Assembly (NCBI GenBank): GCA_026874595.1
Contig: CM049321.1
Span: forward strand, 14,215,479-14,279,478
DNA length: 64,000 nucleotides
Source of the DNA: Sipunculus nudus
Lineage: Eukaryota; Annelida; Sipuncula; Golfingiida; Sipunculidae
Reading direction: 5' to 3'
This document shows positions 46,661 to 58,149 of the stretch, one piece after another (the first letter of the stretch is position 1; the number at the start of each line of letters is the position of its first letter). Both the position numbers and the translations under genes were made by a program. Under the pieces are notes generated by a model that had not been told where the DNA came from, made no database searches, and saw nothing but the letters and a program-made list of their open reading frames with translations.

Positions 46661-48544
46661 GTAGGAGCATCTAATGGGGAAATATTAAAATGATTAATTA
46701 TTCAGCTTAATAAGGCATAATCCTGCAAAATAAAACACTTGTCCTAGAAGAGCACACCTCAGATACGTCTGCCGATTTGGATAGTCAAATCAGAACGGAA
46801 GCAGGTAATTTGTTGTCTAGAAAAAAAAACCCAACTCCGTATTAATTATATAGACTACAAATTATCTGCCCTTGCACCAAAAAGGTATTTTTATACCCCA
46901 TGTGGATCGACGCACAGAGAAAGGGTTAAGCTCTACTCATGAAGCCAAACAAAATCAATTGTAATTGTAACTGACTGGCTGATGCATGTTAGTGTAAATA
47001 TTTAAAATAATTCAACAGAATTAAATAGAATTATCCTTTATGTCCTTCAACAAGTAAACCACCATTATTATATTGGAAATAATTCGTTCGTAGCCAGATC
47101 GAACCCGGTTTATTTACTATTCTATTGCTTATGTAGTGATAAGATTGTATAAACATATCATCGTTTATTGATTTCTCTCCAGTTCATCTTGGTTCCATGG
47201 GATCTGAGCGTCTGACACAACCTCGATTTAAACAAACTATGTTTTAGCAAAACTTCAACACTGCCAATTGTATGAAAACTCCTAACCTTTATGATTATTC
47301 TTTATGTTTAAATCTGTCAGGTAGCTGTCGTATTGCAGTATTTAACGGTTTAACTGTGGTACACCTTAATTTCTTGAGTGTCTAATGAAGCATATAGCGG
47401 TTATTCTGAACGAGAGACTATATTTCCTATGTCTTAAATGAAGCATTTAGCGGTTAAAGAGTATGTCACTCTAAATTCCCAAGGTGTTATTCAGGACATA
47501 ATTTCTTCGTTAGCATTACTACTTGATCTCATTTATATGGCCGCAGTATTTATATAATACCTTACATTATCTTGATCACACACTCTGCCGTTAAATTACG
47601 GAAAAAAAATTATAACCACAATCTATTTAGGGCCATACATCTACACATTGTCTGAATGTTTTCTAATGCGTGTTCCTGGCGTGTCCATCGGTCAGCTGTT
47701 CATAAATGTTAAACTAGATCAGTAAGTTCGGGGTGTAAAATATTACTGTGTTTGAAAGATAAACCTACCAGTCTGTCTCAAGAAGTACATTATCTCTGTT
47801 ATAAAGTGCTAAACACGACCACCGGGCCCAGGAGGTAAAACGATTCTGTATTTAGTAATGATAAACTAGACAGAAGGGGAAAATAAATTAAATCTGTGTA
47901 TATATTAATGCAAATTCTATCTACGATGGTGTATCGTAGGCATCTGTAATTGATATTTAGTTATGTTAAACATGATCAACGAACAAAAAATACACTGTCT
48001 CTGTATGTACCTATGTTAAATAACACCGCCTAGGCTTATTCGCTTACACAGAGTATTTTGTTTGGTATTGATGCCGATTGCTTTAATTAAAAATTATTTT
48101 TACACAATATATATATATATTTATATATAAATATATATTATATATCGGTTCCTGGCCAACGCCTGTGTTAATTATCAATTAGAAATTCCCAAATGCGTTA
48201 AAAAAATATAAACCACAAACTACATGCTATTTTTTAAGAGAAGAGGAAAGGTATGACATTTAATAAATAATTCATATATTTATTCATGCACTGGCACTGG
48301 ATGTTGTCACGCATCGCTTAACGAGTACCCTTACTAAAGTTGTAATTGAATTTAAGTCTCTTCTCCATTACCAGTTCAAAAACGACACTTCGGCACAACG
48401 GCATGCACTTAATATTTTTATATTGACTGCTTGAGTGCATAACTTCTTATTGACTTCCCGCCCCTTTTTGTTTTAAATATATTTAAGGTAAATAGTGTTA
48501 TTATGTTTTTCCACATTACAATCATTAATCTATAAATAACTGTT

Positions 48545-48584
<40 letters not shown>

Positions 48585-49029
48585 GCTTGCTGTAAGTGGG
48601 TCTTTTACAATAATGATGACAAAGAGGTCCTCGGTCGCCCTATGCTCTGATATTTATACAACATTTGGTAGATCCTGCCCAAACATAATGTCTATGACAG
48701 GAGTAAAAAATCGATATATAAATATGTCTAAAAAAATCACTTTGTGATCAGTATAGCTGATAAGTATTTTATTTACTCAGCTGAGTGTTAAATAACTACA
48801 CCATATTGATGTTCCGCCGATGCTGCTTTGTATCCCTGTATCAAAGGGAACGCAGAAAAATTTTGATTAATATCAGCAGAAATCTACTCGGTATCTGGAA
48901 TATAGGTAATGATGATATTAATCCAAAAACTATGGCTGCAAACACACGAATTACAGGCTGTTGTTAAAATTCTTTTTTTTCCTATATTTTTTTATAAAGG
49001 TAACTGCCTCCAGTAAGCTGGTAGGTATT
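46661..49029. other. No gene seen; includes (TA)n at 48548-48581
   Basis: AT-rich. TGATATTTATACAACATTTGG at about 48649 resembles the anchor at 42110, 51147 and 59139, so a short remnant of the triplicated unit may be here. Two related stretches (AATGAAGCATATAGCGGTTA and AATGAAGCATTTAGCGGTTA) lie at 47384 and 47440. Confidence 0.4.
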
Positions 49030-51847
49030 GTACATCTGCAAAATTCCACTCCAGTTTCGCACTATGTGACAGGGTAGGATTACACGCTTCATCCCTTTTT
49101 ATATCCTTGTCTTAAATGACCCGGTGATTACTGTCCCTGCGGGCCCTTTGTGTATAATGACATCTAAAAGGAGCACTCGTTAAACATGGCCGTTGGACAT
49201 TGCCCTCCCTTTTTAGCCTGCAGAACGCACACACTGGTTGGGGGTTGAAAGTGAAAAATCGAACACAATCACATACATATATGTATATAGACTGTATGCA
49301 TTGGTGAAATGCAACTAGGGCATTCTGTCATTCTTTTTAAGACAAATGATAATTAAGACGTAAAATATTGTTTTCGAGACTTTCACCTGTGCAGTATCAT
49401 ATATTTTGAATGTATTTCGATTATAACGTCAGCTATATTAGCAGACAGAACTTATTCAGAAGTAAAACAAGTGTATATCTTAAATTCCTTACCATGTGTC
49501 AAATAACCGAAAAAATTAATTCTGAATTTAAATCAATACAAATGGACCGGTATATTATGGAAAAGATGAATGTTTTGATTCACCATTCGCTATGTTTATC
49601 TTATATGACGTTATTGTTGTTATTAAATAGGGCAACCAGCCTAATTATATCTTCGTAAGATATCTATGACTCGAACAATTGATAAATGATGGCTAATAAA
49701 AGTATTTCAATACGGTGGATCCAAACTTATTCAAATTAAAAGCTTAGTGGTACATCTCAAACGTTATACTAGGAAAGTAACTTTTCGCAAGGATTACATA
49801 ATCTTCAGGACCGCCTTCCTTCTAAACAAAGAACGGCCCGGGAATTCCAGTGTATGAAAAGCAGTACTGAGAACGAGACCTTGAAGCCGGTTCCAAGGTC
49901 TACATCAGCTGTTCGAAAAAAGAAAAACTTTTTATGGCAACACCCATGGCTGTGGTTATTGTTATCCTCAGTGTAAAAGTAGGTAGCTTTGTCTTATGGA
50001 ATTGGCTGAGTATGTGTAGGTTGTGTGTGTGTCTCCGCACAAAATCTCCAAAAGTTCAAATATATTTCGAGAAAAAAAAATTATTTCCATGAAAAGGTTG
50101 GGCTGGTAAACTAATATGGATTTATTTATGAACAAAAAAATTCAGATCTGGGTCAGGATCCAGTCAAAGTCTAGAATTTTGTCTCCTGACTTTTTTTGTC
50201 CTTTGTTACCTTAAAATAAAGGAAAGACCTACATGTCCTTGTCCATCTATCGTTCTAAGATGCCAAGGTCACAGATGATTTCTCAAAATAAAACAGCCCA
50301 TCTCCCAATTTTTTAATTTCTTCGCTAATGTCCTCAAAATCTCATTAGTACCATTTTAGAAATTTTGCGTCACAATAGATGGGCCTCATGATAGAAGCTT
50401 GGTAAAATGCAAATGCCAATGACGTCATGATAATGTATTATAGTCGTGACGAAGGGTTCCAAAGATCGCAGTTTGTATTCCCGGAGGCATCCCCACTGCC
50501 TCGACCACTCCTTTCTCGTCTCGGACCTGCTGATGGTTCGGCTGCTATCTTGGCAGCCCTAGTGACGTTCAGAACCTTACGTTCATTCCTTTTTTTTGGG
50601 GGGGGGGGCCGGGGGATTTTCTCAGAAAGGCTCAGAACCCACCAAAGTCTCAGCTAGGCAAGGCCATCTTCGCTAGTCGATCAGAGCATATGAAAATAAT
50701 ATCTACTGGATATTTTCTAAGCTTTTACATCACGATATCCCCTAGATTTCTCAATTTTTATCATTGAATTTTGACGGAAGATGGACAATAGTAATTTCCC
50801 CTTTTACCTGATTCAAATTATGTATATTGTGAAAATGACTCATGTTTTTTCAATGTATTTCATTTAAATACTATGGAATGGTGTGTTTTTGTTTGATTTC
50901 ATGTTGGGGCAGACCTTGAAGTAGATACAGACGTTAGCGAAGGCAGGCGCTCCTTATCATTTTTTGCTTTTATGAGCATGACCTTAAAGATCTCAAGTAA
51001 ATCTATCTCGCGTACACCCAATTATGTTTCCTTTTGTACATGCATTACTCAGGCTCTGTCAATTTAATACCTGATGGGAACGGGTTCTAGTTACATGGGA
51101 AAGGAAAACCACGATAACATTTATGTCAGCGGTGGCGTTCGGCTTTGATATTTATGCAACATTTCTGTATATTTTCTTTCCAATAACATGTTTTCTATGT
51201 ATATGCGACAAAGCGATAAAACAAGTTTCCCTTTCTATTGAAATATATGCCCAGACATTACTCTGACTGATACTGATAGCTCAGCTGACGTAAAACGACC
51301 CAAGGTATAGTCATATCTAAACGCCCATTCAGAGCGCACAAAGAAAACCTTTTACAAATGCACTGAAAAAGTTAAATTCTCCGAGGAAATCAGCATTAAA
51401 AACTACGGTGACATATATTATATGAAGTGCAGGCGTTAACAGGATTTTGCGCACAATAGCTGTAAAGAACTTAGAATGTTCAAAGCCTATGAAGGAGTTA
51501 TAGGTCAATTGGAAATAAAAATAACTACTTGATACATATGAACCACTCTTTATGCAATCGTCGCAACAAATTAGCCCAAATAGAACCTTGCCATTAAATC
51601 ACAGTTCCTTAACGTCCTCTGAATATATACATTGTCTGTGAAATCTCACTGAAATTTCACACACATAAGCTCATGTATTTTCAAAAGCTGATGGAAATGC
51701 AATGTGCTGGTTGATCTTAGAAAATCGTGTTATTGATATAAACCTAGGGACACCTGGATTGTTCTCCTCCTTTTATGTACTTTTAATGAACAATTGGAAA
51801 GACAAAAATCTGTTTTGTAGGATACTGTGGTTGTCTTCTTATTTGCG

Positions 51848-51904
51848 GTGGTTTCAAATTTGCGATATTCACGGTCGATCTCTGACCGCGAAATTGAAAC
51901 CACG
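51848..51904. repeat. Hairpin with nested stems at the edge of a B-specific insertion
   Basis: GTGGTTTCAAATTTGCG pairs with CGCGAAATTGAAACCAC, and inside it CGGTC pairs with GACCG. The stem lies at the left edge of the segment found only in copy B, so it may be a terminal structure of the inserted sequence. Confidence 0.6.
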
Positions 51905-52666
51905 CAGTTTTGAATGCATATATACCAGGCCATGATCGTTAATTTCATAAGCTGCCGTTATAATTCTAGTTGGCGACAGTTGCGATTAATTTTCAGCTAC
52001 ATGGTGCTGTCCATCGAGCCTGGTGCATATAATTTAAGTGATTCAGAAAGAATTAAAAACAGAGTCCATTTAAAATAATATCGTGGTTTGCTAAGATGCA
52101 AAAACCGTGACCCTTTGCAGGGATGTGTTGACCCGATGGGCGCGCCTGGCAGTGTTTTCTGCCGCCCGGCACAGAACTGAAGTCTGGAAAGTGTCAATAT
52201 CCGCCGGGCTGTAATATTTTAAAATTACGTGTATGTGTGCCAAGCCAGGTGACATCCACTGCCGCTTAAAATGAATATTGAGTAGAAGGTACTCTTTCAC
52301 GTTGTGCCGTATTTAGTAATTGTTAATAAATAAAATTTGCCACAAAGTAGTGAACGTAGCCGCTAGGGTAGTGCCACCTTGTAACTGTATAAGGACTAAT
52401 TTTGTCACTATCGAAATAATGACGCGCAAAACGATGTTTGATTGGCTAGTGAGACGTGAATTTTGAATATATTTGAAAGGTCACAGTTCATTATGGGGCC
52501 AAATTGCATTTCATAATTTAATATTTGATAATAAATTATACTACTAGACTAATGATAGAGCGCGAAAAAGGTACTCCGTGAAACTTTTAAAAATACAAAA
52601 AACAAGAAAATTCAGCTCCGCCGATATAAAGGCAACCACAGTATAGCTGAGCTGCCTTTTACAATT

Positions 52667-52681
52667 CCCCCCCCCCCCCCC
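52667..52681. repeat. Poly-C tract
   Basis: A run of about 15 C. Confidence 0.9.
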
Positions 52682-54289
52682 GTCTGGGAACGCAGAAATG
52701 ACCAGAAAATTGGCCCAACTGGTTCCTCAGAAATGTCCCAACATTTTAAGCCATTTTGAATTCAATGTGACACAGGAAATATTATTTTCGTCAATATAAA
52801 TGATAAAAAAAAACAATTTAAATAGTTTTGTGAAATTGATTCAGAAATAGGATTGGAAGGCTCTTAAAGTCAGAATAAATTTTCTAAATAAAATGATAAA
52901 GTATTGTCTGCCTACTATTATGCCACTGTGAGTAAACCATTTACAAAAAAAAATCTTTGTAAAAGTTTCTTTTATTAAACCAGACAGCCAGAATATAGAT
53001 AACTGAAATTCTTTTACAAAATTTTTTCTTGATTAAATATATATCCATATGTTAATATGTCATCGTATATGATCAGGAGGACATACCCGTTCGCCTACCG
53101 GATATTTATCATAAGACACAACCAGGAACATACAAGACCCATTACTAGATCATTTTAGAATATCACCGCCGAGTGTGGCTTAGGCTGTCATTATGCGGGT
53201 TGGACAAAGAATGTCGCCATGAAAGCATGTGTCATATATACCTTGTTAATTAATTGGAAATGAGTTTTTTATAGAATTGCAGTCTTTCTGTTAGTGTTAA
53301 ATATTTGTTGACAAAGTAAATTATTTTGTACAAAAAAATCCAAACAATGTTCAATTTAGACCGATGGGCACTCTGCATTTAGAACACAGACAAAAGTTAT
53401 AATCTAGCGGGAAAGATCAATACTAGCTCTACATTTCTTGTTTGACTGTTTTCCAATGTAATTTTGGTCGTGTCATTTGGTTCTCCTCTATAATTATCAG
53501 GAAAAATGTTTTCTGAATGTCTATTTTTCTTCCGTTGTCACCAATTTTACGTAAGATATTTTAATGAAGTCATATGATTGTGTGTTGGGTTAGGGTTACC
53601 TCCCAGGAACAATACACTTTTAACGATTAATTTTTAATTTAAAAGGTCATATACCGTTGAGATACGGGGCGGATTTTGTTCCCCTTTGGGGAAGCCGCTC
53701 CATCTATACATATTAGAGCGGGAATTTTAAATCTGTGTTAATTAAGCATGACAATACAGGAAGTACAGGGAGGCTTTATTAGGTGTGTCCTGGGGGATAT
53801 CAGGTATTCGTATGACCACACACACAACTAATGTATCAAGTACTTTTTCTCCACTTAAATGAATTTAAGTCTTTGTTGACATATATTTATCCTCCTGTCC
53901 AGTGGCATTATCCCTGACCTGTAAATTTGATCGTTTTACATTTCTTCTGTGAAAGAGCATGGGCCATGTTGGGTATATTCTAAAGGTGGCAATAGGGAAG
54001 CTAGGTCATTACTTCTCCAATTTTCTCCAGAATATCTTACTTTTTTAAGCCTTATCCTTACGATTTGTTTTCGTTTGCTTGGGATCAGTGATGTTGCAGA
54101 GACTTCTCTTTCCCAGAGTTGGTTTCTAATACAAAGGCTAAAATAACTCGAAACTTCATAACGTAGCGCCAACTAGAGACCTGGTTTCGCCTATATAAAT
54201 AACTCCTAGACATATTTTACATAATATGGCATAGACTATACCTTTACTGGTGCAGTCAAAGTGTCCCTGAATGGTGTGTTTGGCACCAT

Positions 54290-56600
54290 TGATAATTAGG
54301 GTTTCCTTGCGGACTATAGACTGAAATTATGGACAAAAGTACCAAACCAGAACATAATTTAACCACCGGTGAACGCAAAGCAATGATTGAATTACAGAAT
54401 AATAATGAAATTGTGATCAGACCTGCCAATAAAGGGGGAGCCACTGTCATACAAAATAAGAAAGACTATGTTTAAGAAGAAGCGTATCCCAAACTTAATA
54501 GTCATAAGTATTATAAAAAAAACTAGAAAAAGACCCAAACTTACAATATCTGCAATAGCTAAACGGTCTAATCTCGACATTCCCTCAAGAAATACTACAT
54601 CAAATTAAAGATTTAATCCCATGTAAACCTAAACTTGGCTACTTCTATACACTTCCCAAAATTCACAAACAAAACAACCCTGGTCGTCTCATCATCTCCG
54701 GATTGGGTACACTCACTGAAAAAAATATACGGCTTTGTAGAATCATGTTTAAAACCTATTGTCCAAAATTCCAGTAGTTACGTTCGAGACACCAAAGATT
54801 TCTTGAACAAACTTAGCCAAATCAACGAAATTCCACCACATTCTATCTTAGCAACTCTTGATGTGGAATCCCTTTACACTAATATCCCCCATAATGACGG
54901 GCTTGTCGCATCTTTAAAATAACTCACAAAATTTCATACCGAAAACGCGACAGGCCCATCAGTCGTAAAAAACTAGCGGAATTTATTCTCACTCATAATT
55001 ATTTTAGCTTCAACAATGAGAACTATCTTCAGATGATGGGAACGGATCGACATGGGTACACGCATGGCGCCACAATATGCAAACACATTTATGATTTCCA
55101 TGGAAGAAAATTTTCTTGATCAAGATTAATTTCCTTGACACCACAGTAAAATTAACAGAGGGCAACCGACACACATCTAAATACCGCAAATCCACCGACA
55201 GATATAATTATATCAATCCTACTAGTTGTCACCCACCCCATATGGGTAAATCCATTATTTTCAGCCAAGCCTTAAGATACAATAGGATATGTTCCGACTT
55301 ACCCGATAGAAATTGAAACATTGCGAAACTACAAAATATTTTATCAATATGGGGTACAAACAGAAAACAGTAGAAAAACAAATAGGAAAAGCCACTAAAA
55401 TTTTACGCAGCTCTCTACTCGCTCCCAAAATCAAAATAGAAAACCCTCGCACACCGTTAGTCACAACATATCATCCCCGTATACTTAAACCTGTAAAAAG
55501 AATTATTCATGACTTACAACCTTTATTAGAATCAGACGCAACATTGAAACCCCTCTTTCCTGACACACCACTACTCTCTTTTAGACAACACCATAATCTA
55601 CATAAAAAATAGTACAAAATCAAAGCTTCATATATGATAACACCAACGGGACATTCCCATATAAAAGATCGCGCTGCCGCACATGCTGACTAATAGTCCG
55701 CAAGGAAACCCTAAGTCTAAACGCTAAGTCTCAGAATTTATGGCCACAGACAGTCCATTAAAACGATAGACACTAACTTACCGGTCGGAGAACATTTTTC
55801 TCAACAGGAACACAACACTCGTCAGAATGCATGCAGATTTGCGTTCTAAAGGGCCACCTTACCGACACACGACAACGAAAAATATGGCACCTAAATTGAT
55901 TGACAAATTTGACACCATAAGGAAAGGATTAAATCGCGATGCCGGTTTCATGGCACACTACAGACATTGAGACCGGCCATAATATTAATAGCACCGAACG
56001 ACCCCTCCATATCGATAATGACGTGACGTCATTCCTCGTGCATACCTGCACATTCCCGCCACTGATACCGCCGTGTTATGAGATCACCTCTCAGGTCTAC
56101 ACACAACAATAATAATATCAAGTAATCGACAAACGTCAGTATCTTATACGCAAACTTTCTGATACAGACTATTAAATATATCATTTAATATACCATTAAT
56201 ATATGGATTATCACTATTTATGATCATGGACTTGCGCTACCAGATCGCCACCATATTAGTCGTCAATCATAATCAACATTAAGCCGATTAGCATTGTGAA
56301 CTTCAAACCTTTATTGTGTCAGAGGACATGAACTCAACATAACGGGGACACTCATAACCTAGCACTTTGGGTAAATAACAATGACTTACTCGGAACCTGG
56401 GTCAACAAAGCTCAAATTCAGAGAAGCCAATCACAGCTCCATAACGCTATACTATGCATTAGGGTCATTAGAAATTGTTTATCTAACACATATATACAGT
56501 CGATTTCTATGTCTTTCCACTTGACACCTGATGAAGAAGCTATAAGCTTCGAAAGCTCGTGGTTTAATTTAACAGTTAGTCAACACTAAGGCGTCTTTAT
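54290..56600 (+). mobile_element. Penelope-like element (reverse transcriptase, GIY-YIG remnant)
   Basis: The frame opens near 54350 with ERKAMIELQNNNEIVIRPAN then KGGATVI, the N-terminal block of Penelope-like RT. It continues with GYFYTLPKIHKQNNPGRLII, IPPHSILATLDVESLYTNIP, an MGT...GTRMAPQYANTFMISMEE-type block (55036-55110), INFLDTTVKL and SIIFSQALRYNRICSD. Downstream, VGEHFSQQEH and MQICVLKG belong to the region around the C-terminal GIY-YIG endonuclease. The catalytic YxDD segment is deleted between about 55115 and 55125, most of the GIY-YIG core is lost around 55700-55790, and stops and frameshifts are frequent. It is inserted in copy B of the triplicated unit and ends next to a (TA)n run. 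Confidence 0.88.
56528..56554 (+). ncRNA. Hammerhead-ribozyme-like core in the Penelope-like element end
   Basis: CTGATGA (56528-56534), one extra A, a 5 bp stem GAAGC/GCTTC with a TATAA loop, then GAAA (56551-56554). This resembles the conserved hammerhead core, and Penelope-like elements are known to carry hammerhead motifs. A short stem III (AGC/GTT) is possible just after, but I find no good stem I around the core, and the extra A is non-canonical. It may be a decayed copy. Confidence 0.35.
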
Positions 56601-56607
56601 CTTGTTA

Positions 56608-56609
<2 letters not shown>

Positions 56610-56654
<45 letters not shown>
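56610..56654. repeat. (TA)n microsatellite at the 3' edge of the Penelope-like element
   Basis: Uninterrupted TA run between the element and the resumed copy B sequence. Confidence 0.93.
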
Positions 56655-56657
<3 letters not shown>

Positions 56658-56985
56658 CATACAGGTTTGCGTAAATCATATAAATTGATCATACCTGGGC
56701 AAAAATGAATCAGATTTTCAAGCTAATGTATTTAATTTTCATTCATCAAACACGCTGTATAGAACAAATCGAAGGAATACGTGAAGACAGAGACTGCATA
56801 AATTATTTTAATAGCAATGATAAAGTTTGCTTGACCTAGGTTCACAACTCCACTAGATCGTAATGACCTAATTTAGGGGAACAGAATAAACTATTTGCTT
56901 TTATTGTAGCTTTGATGTAAGGACATATGACTTGTATACTTAAAATATGCCTAAAGATAGCATTTCAGTAAGGTTTAAGTCATTG

Positions 56986-58149
56986 GACTAAACACGGAAG
57001 GAACAATAAAGTCTGGAAAAATAAGTTAAGGTCTGTCTTAAGTAAATCGGTTTTAGAGCGTCATATATGGATGCTTTCCACAAAAACAGAATCATGTCTA
57101 GTAAAGCCTCTTGCTCCTACCCACCACCAACCAAAGAATGAGTCAACTGCCCACTGTGCCTTGATCTTAAAAGGAAATGTTTTGACCACTGCAACATACT
57201 AAGAAATATATTGCAATATTGATATTTTATAAATTCGAATGCGGACTAAATCATAGAGGCGCACTTTGAGACTGCCCATTGTAGGAATAAGCCGCCGATT
57301 TTAGTTTTCATATGCAAATTACCTTATTATATATGTAAATCAGAGATCGGTATACAACATATTTCGATTCCAATGGAAATTGCCAAAGGGACCTCTGGGA
57401 CATTAAAAATAAACTATTCAATTGTTGAAATATGAATTTCAACGTATTTTTATTGCCCAGTGCACGAAGTCTTTGTCTCACTTATTAGTAAATTTATGAG
57501 GAAGTCAATGCATGTATCAATAAAAGTCACAGACAATATGAATAATCTGACTAGCACCGACTCTCAGAAAGAAATTGGTCTTTTAAGTATGAAGCATATC
57601 TAAGATAATTTCCTAAGTTTGATTTTCGTATGTTTACCTCATTTCTGCCATTGTGTAAAAAACTGAGTTACGGGTTTACTGTTCTGGGGGAGCAATATAA
57701 ACTTTAAAGTTTTAGTTGATAAAATATTAAGGGGAATATGTGAGAAAGCCCGTAGCTGTTATACTGTTAACGTACGAGATCTGTCAACTAGTGTGTAATT
57801 TGACACTTCTGCTGCTAGCCTTGGCTCACTGACACTGGGTATCTTGGCACCACAGCCTGCTTTGTCCATTAAACTGCGCTCTGCCTAACCACTGTGAGAT
57901 AACAGCGCTGCAGCAGCAGCACTATTCATACTTACCTGTCCAACATAATGTGTGAACTGACAAAGAACTGCTACCGTGTATACTGACATAGTATTGTTAA
58001 TTCATTTATCTGATTGTTTATAACCTCAAGTCAATTAGGGTGCCCAGTTGCCACGTAAACATTACAGCATATGGAAATAACTATTAACACTACATGTTGA
58101 CCATGTTTATCCGTAATTTTCTATAACTATTACCATTACTTTTACTTTT
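56986..58149. other. No gene seen
   Basis: Spacer between copies B and C. A GC-richer patch at 57800-57930 reads, on the minus strand, AGTGGTTAGGCAGAGCGC, which is A-box-like, but no B box follows. Confidence 0.4.

Larger units (their letters stand above)
49030..56985. repeat. Copy B of the triplicated unit, interrupted by a Penelope-like element
   Basis: It matches copy A from CAGGGTAGGATTACACGCTT (49070) through GAAGCTAGGTCATTACTTCTCC (53997). The match then jumps across 54240-56650 and resumes with AGCATACAGGTTTGCGTAAATC (56657) and GAACAAATCGAAGGAATACG (56762). The jump is filled by a Penelope-like element and a (TA)n run. A further 0.8 kb (about 51840-52670), containing a hairpin and a poly-C tract, is absent from A and C and looks like another insertion. 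Confidence 0.85.

Noticed and set aside
57820-57930. tRNA-derived SINE head on the minus strand (AGTGGTTAGGCAGAGCGC)
   Set aside because: A-box-like only; no B box follows within the usual distance.
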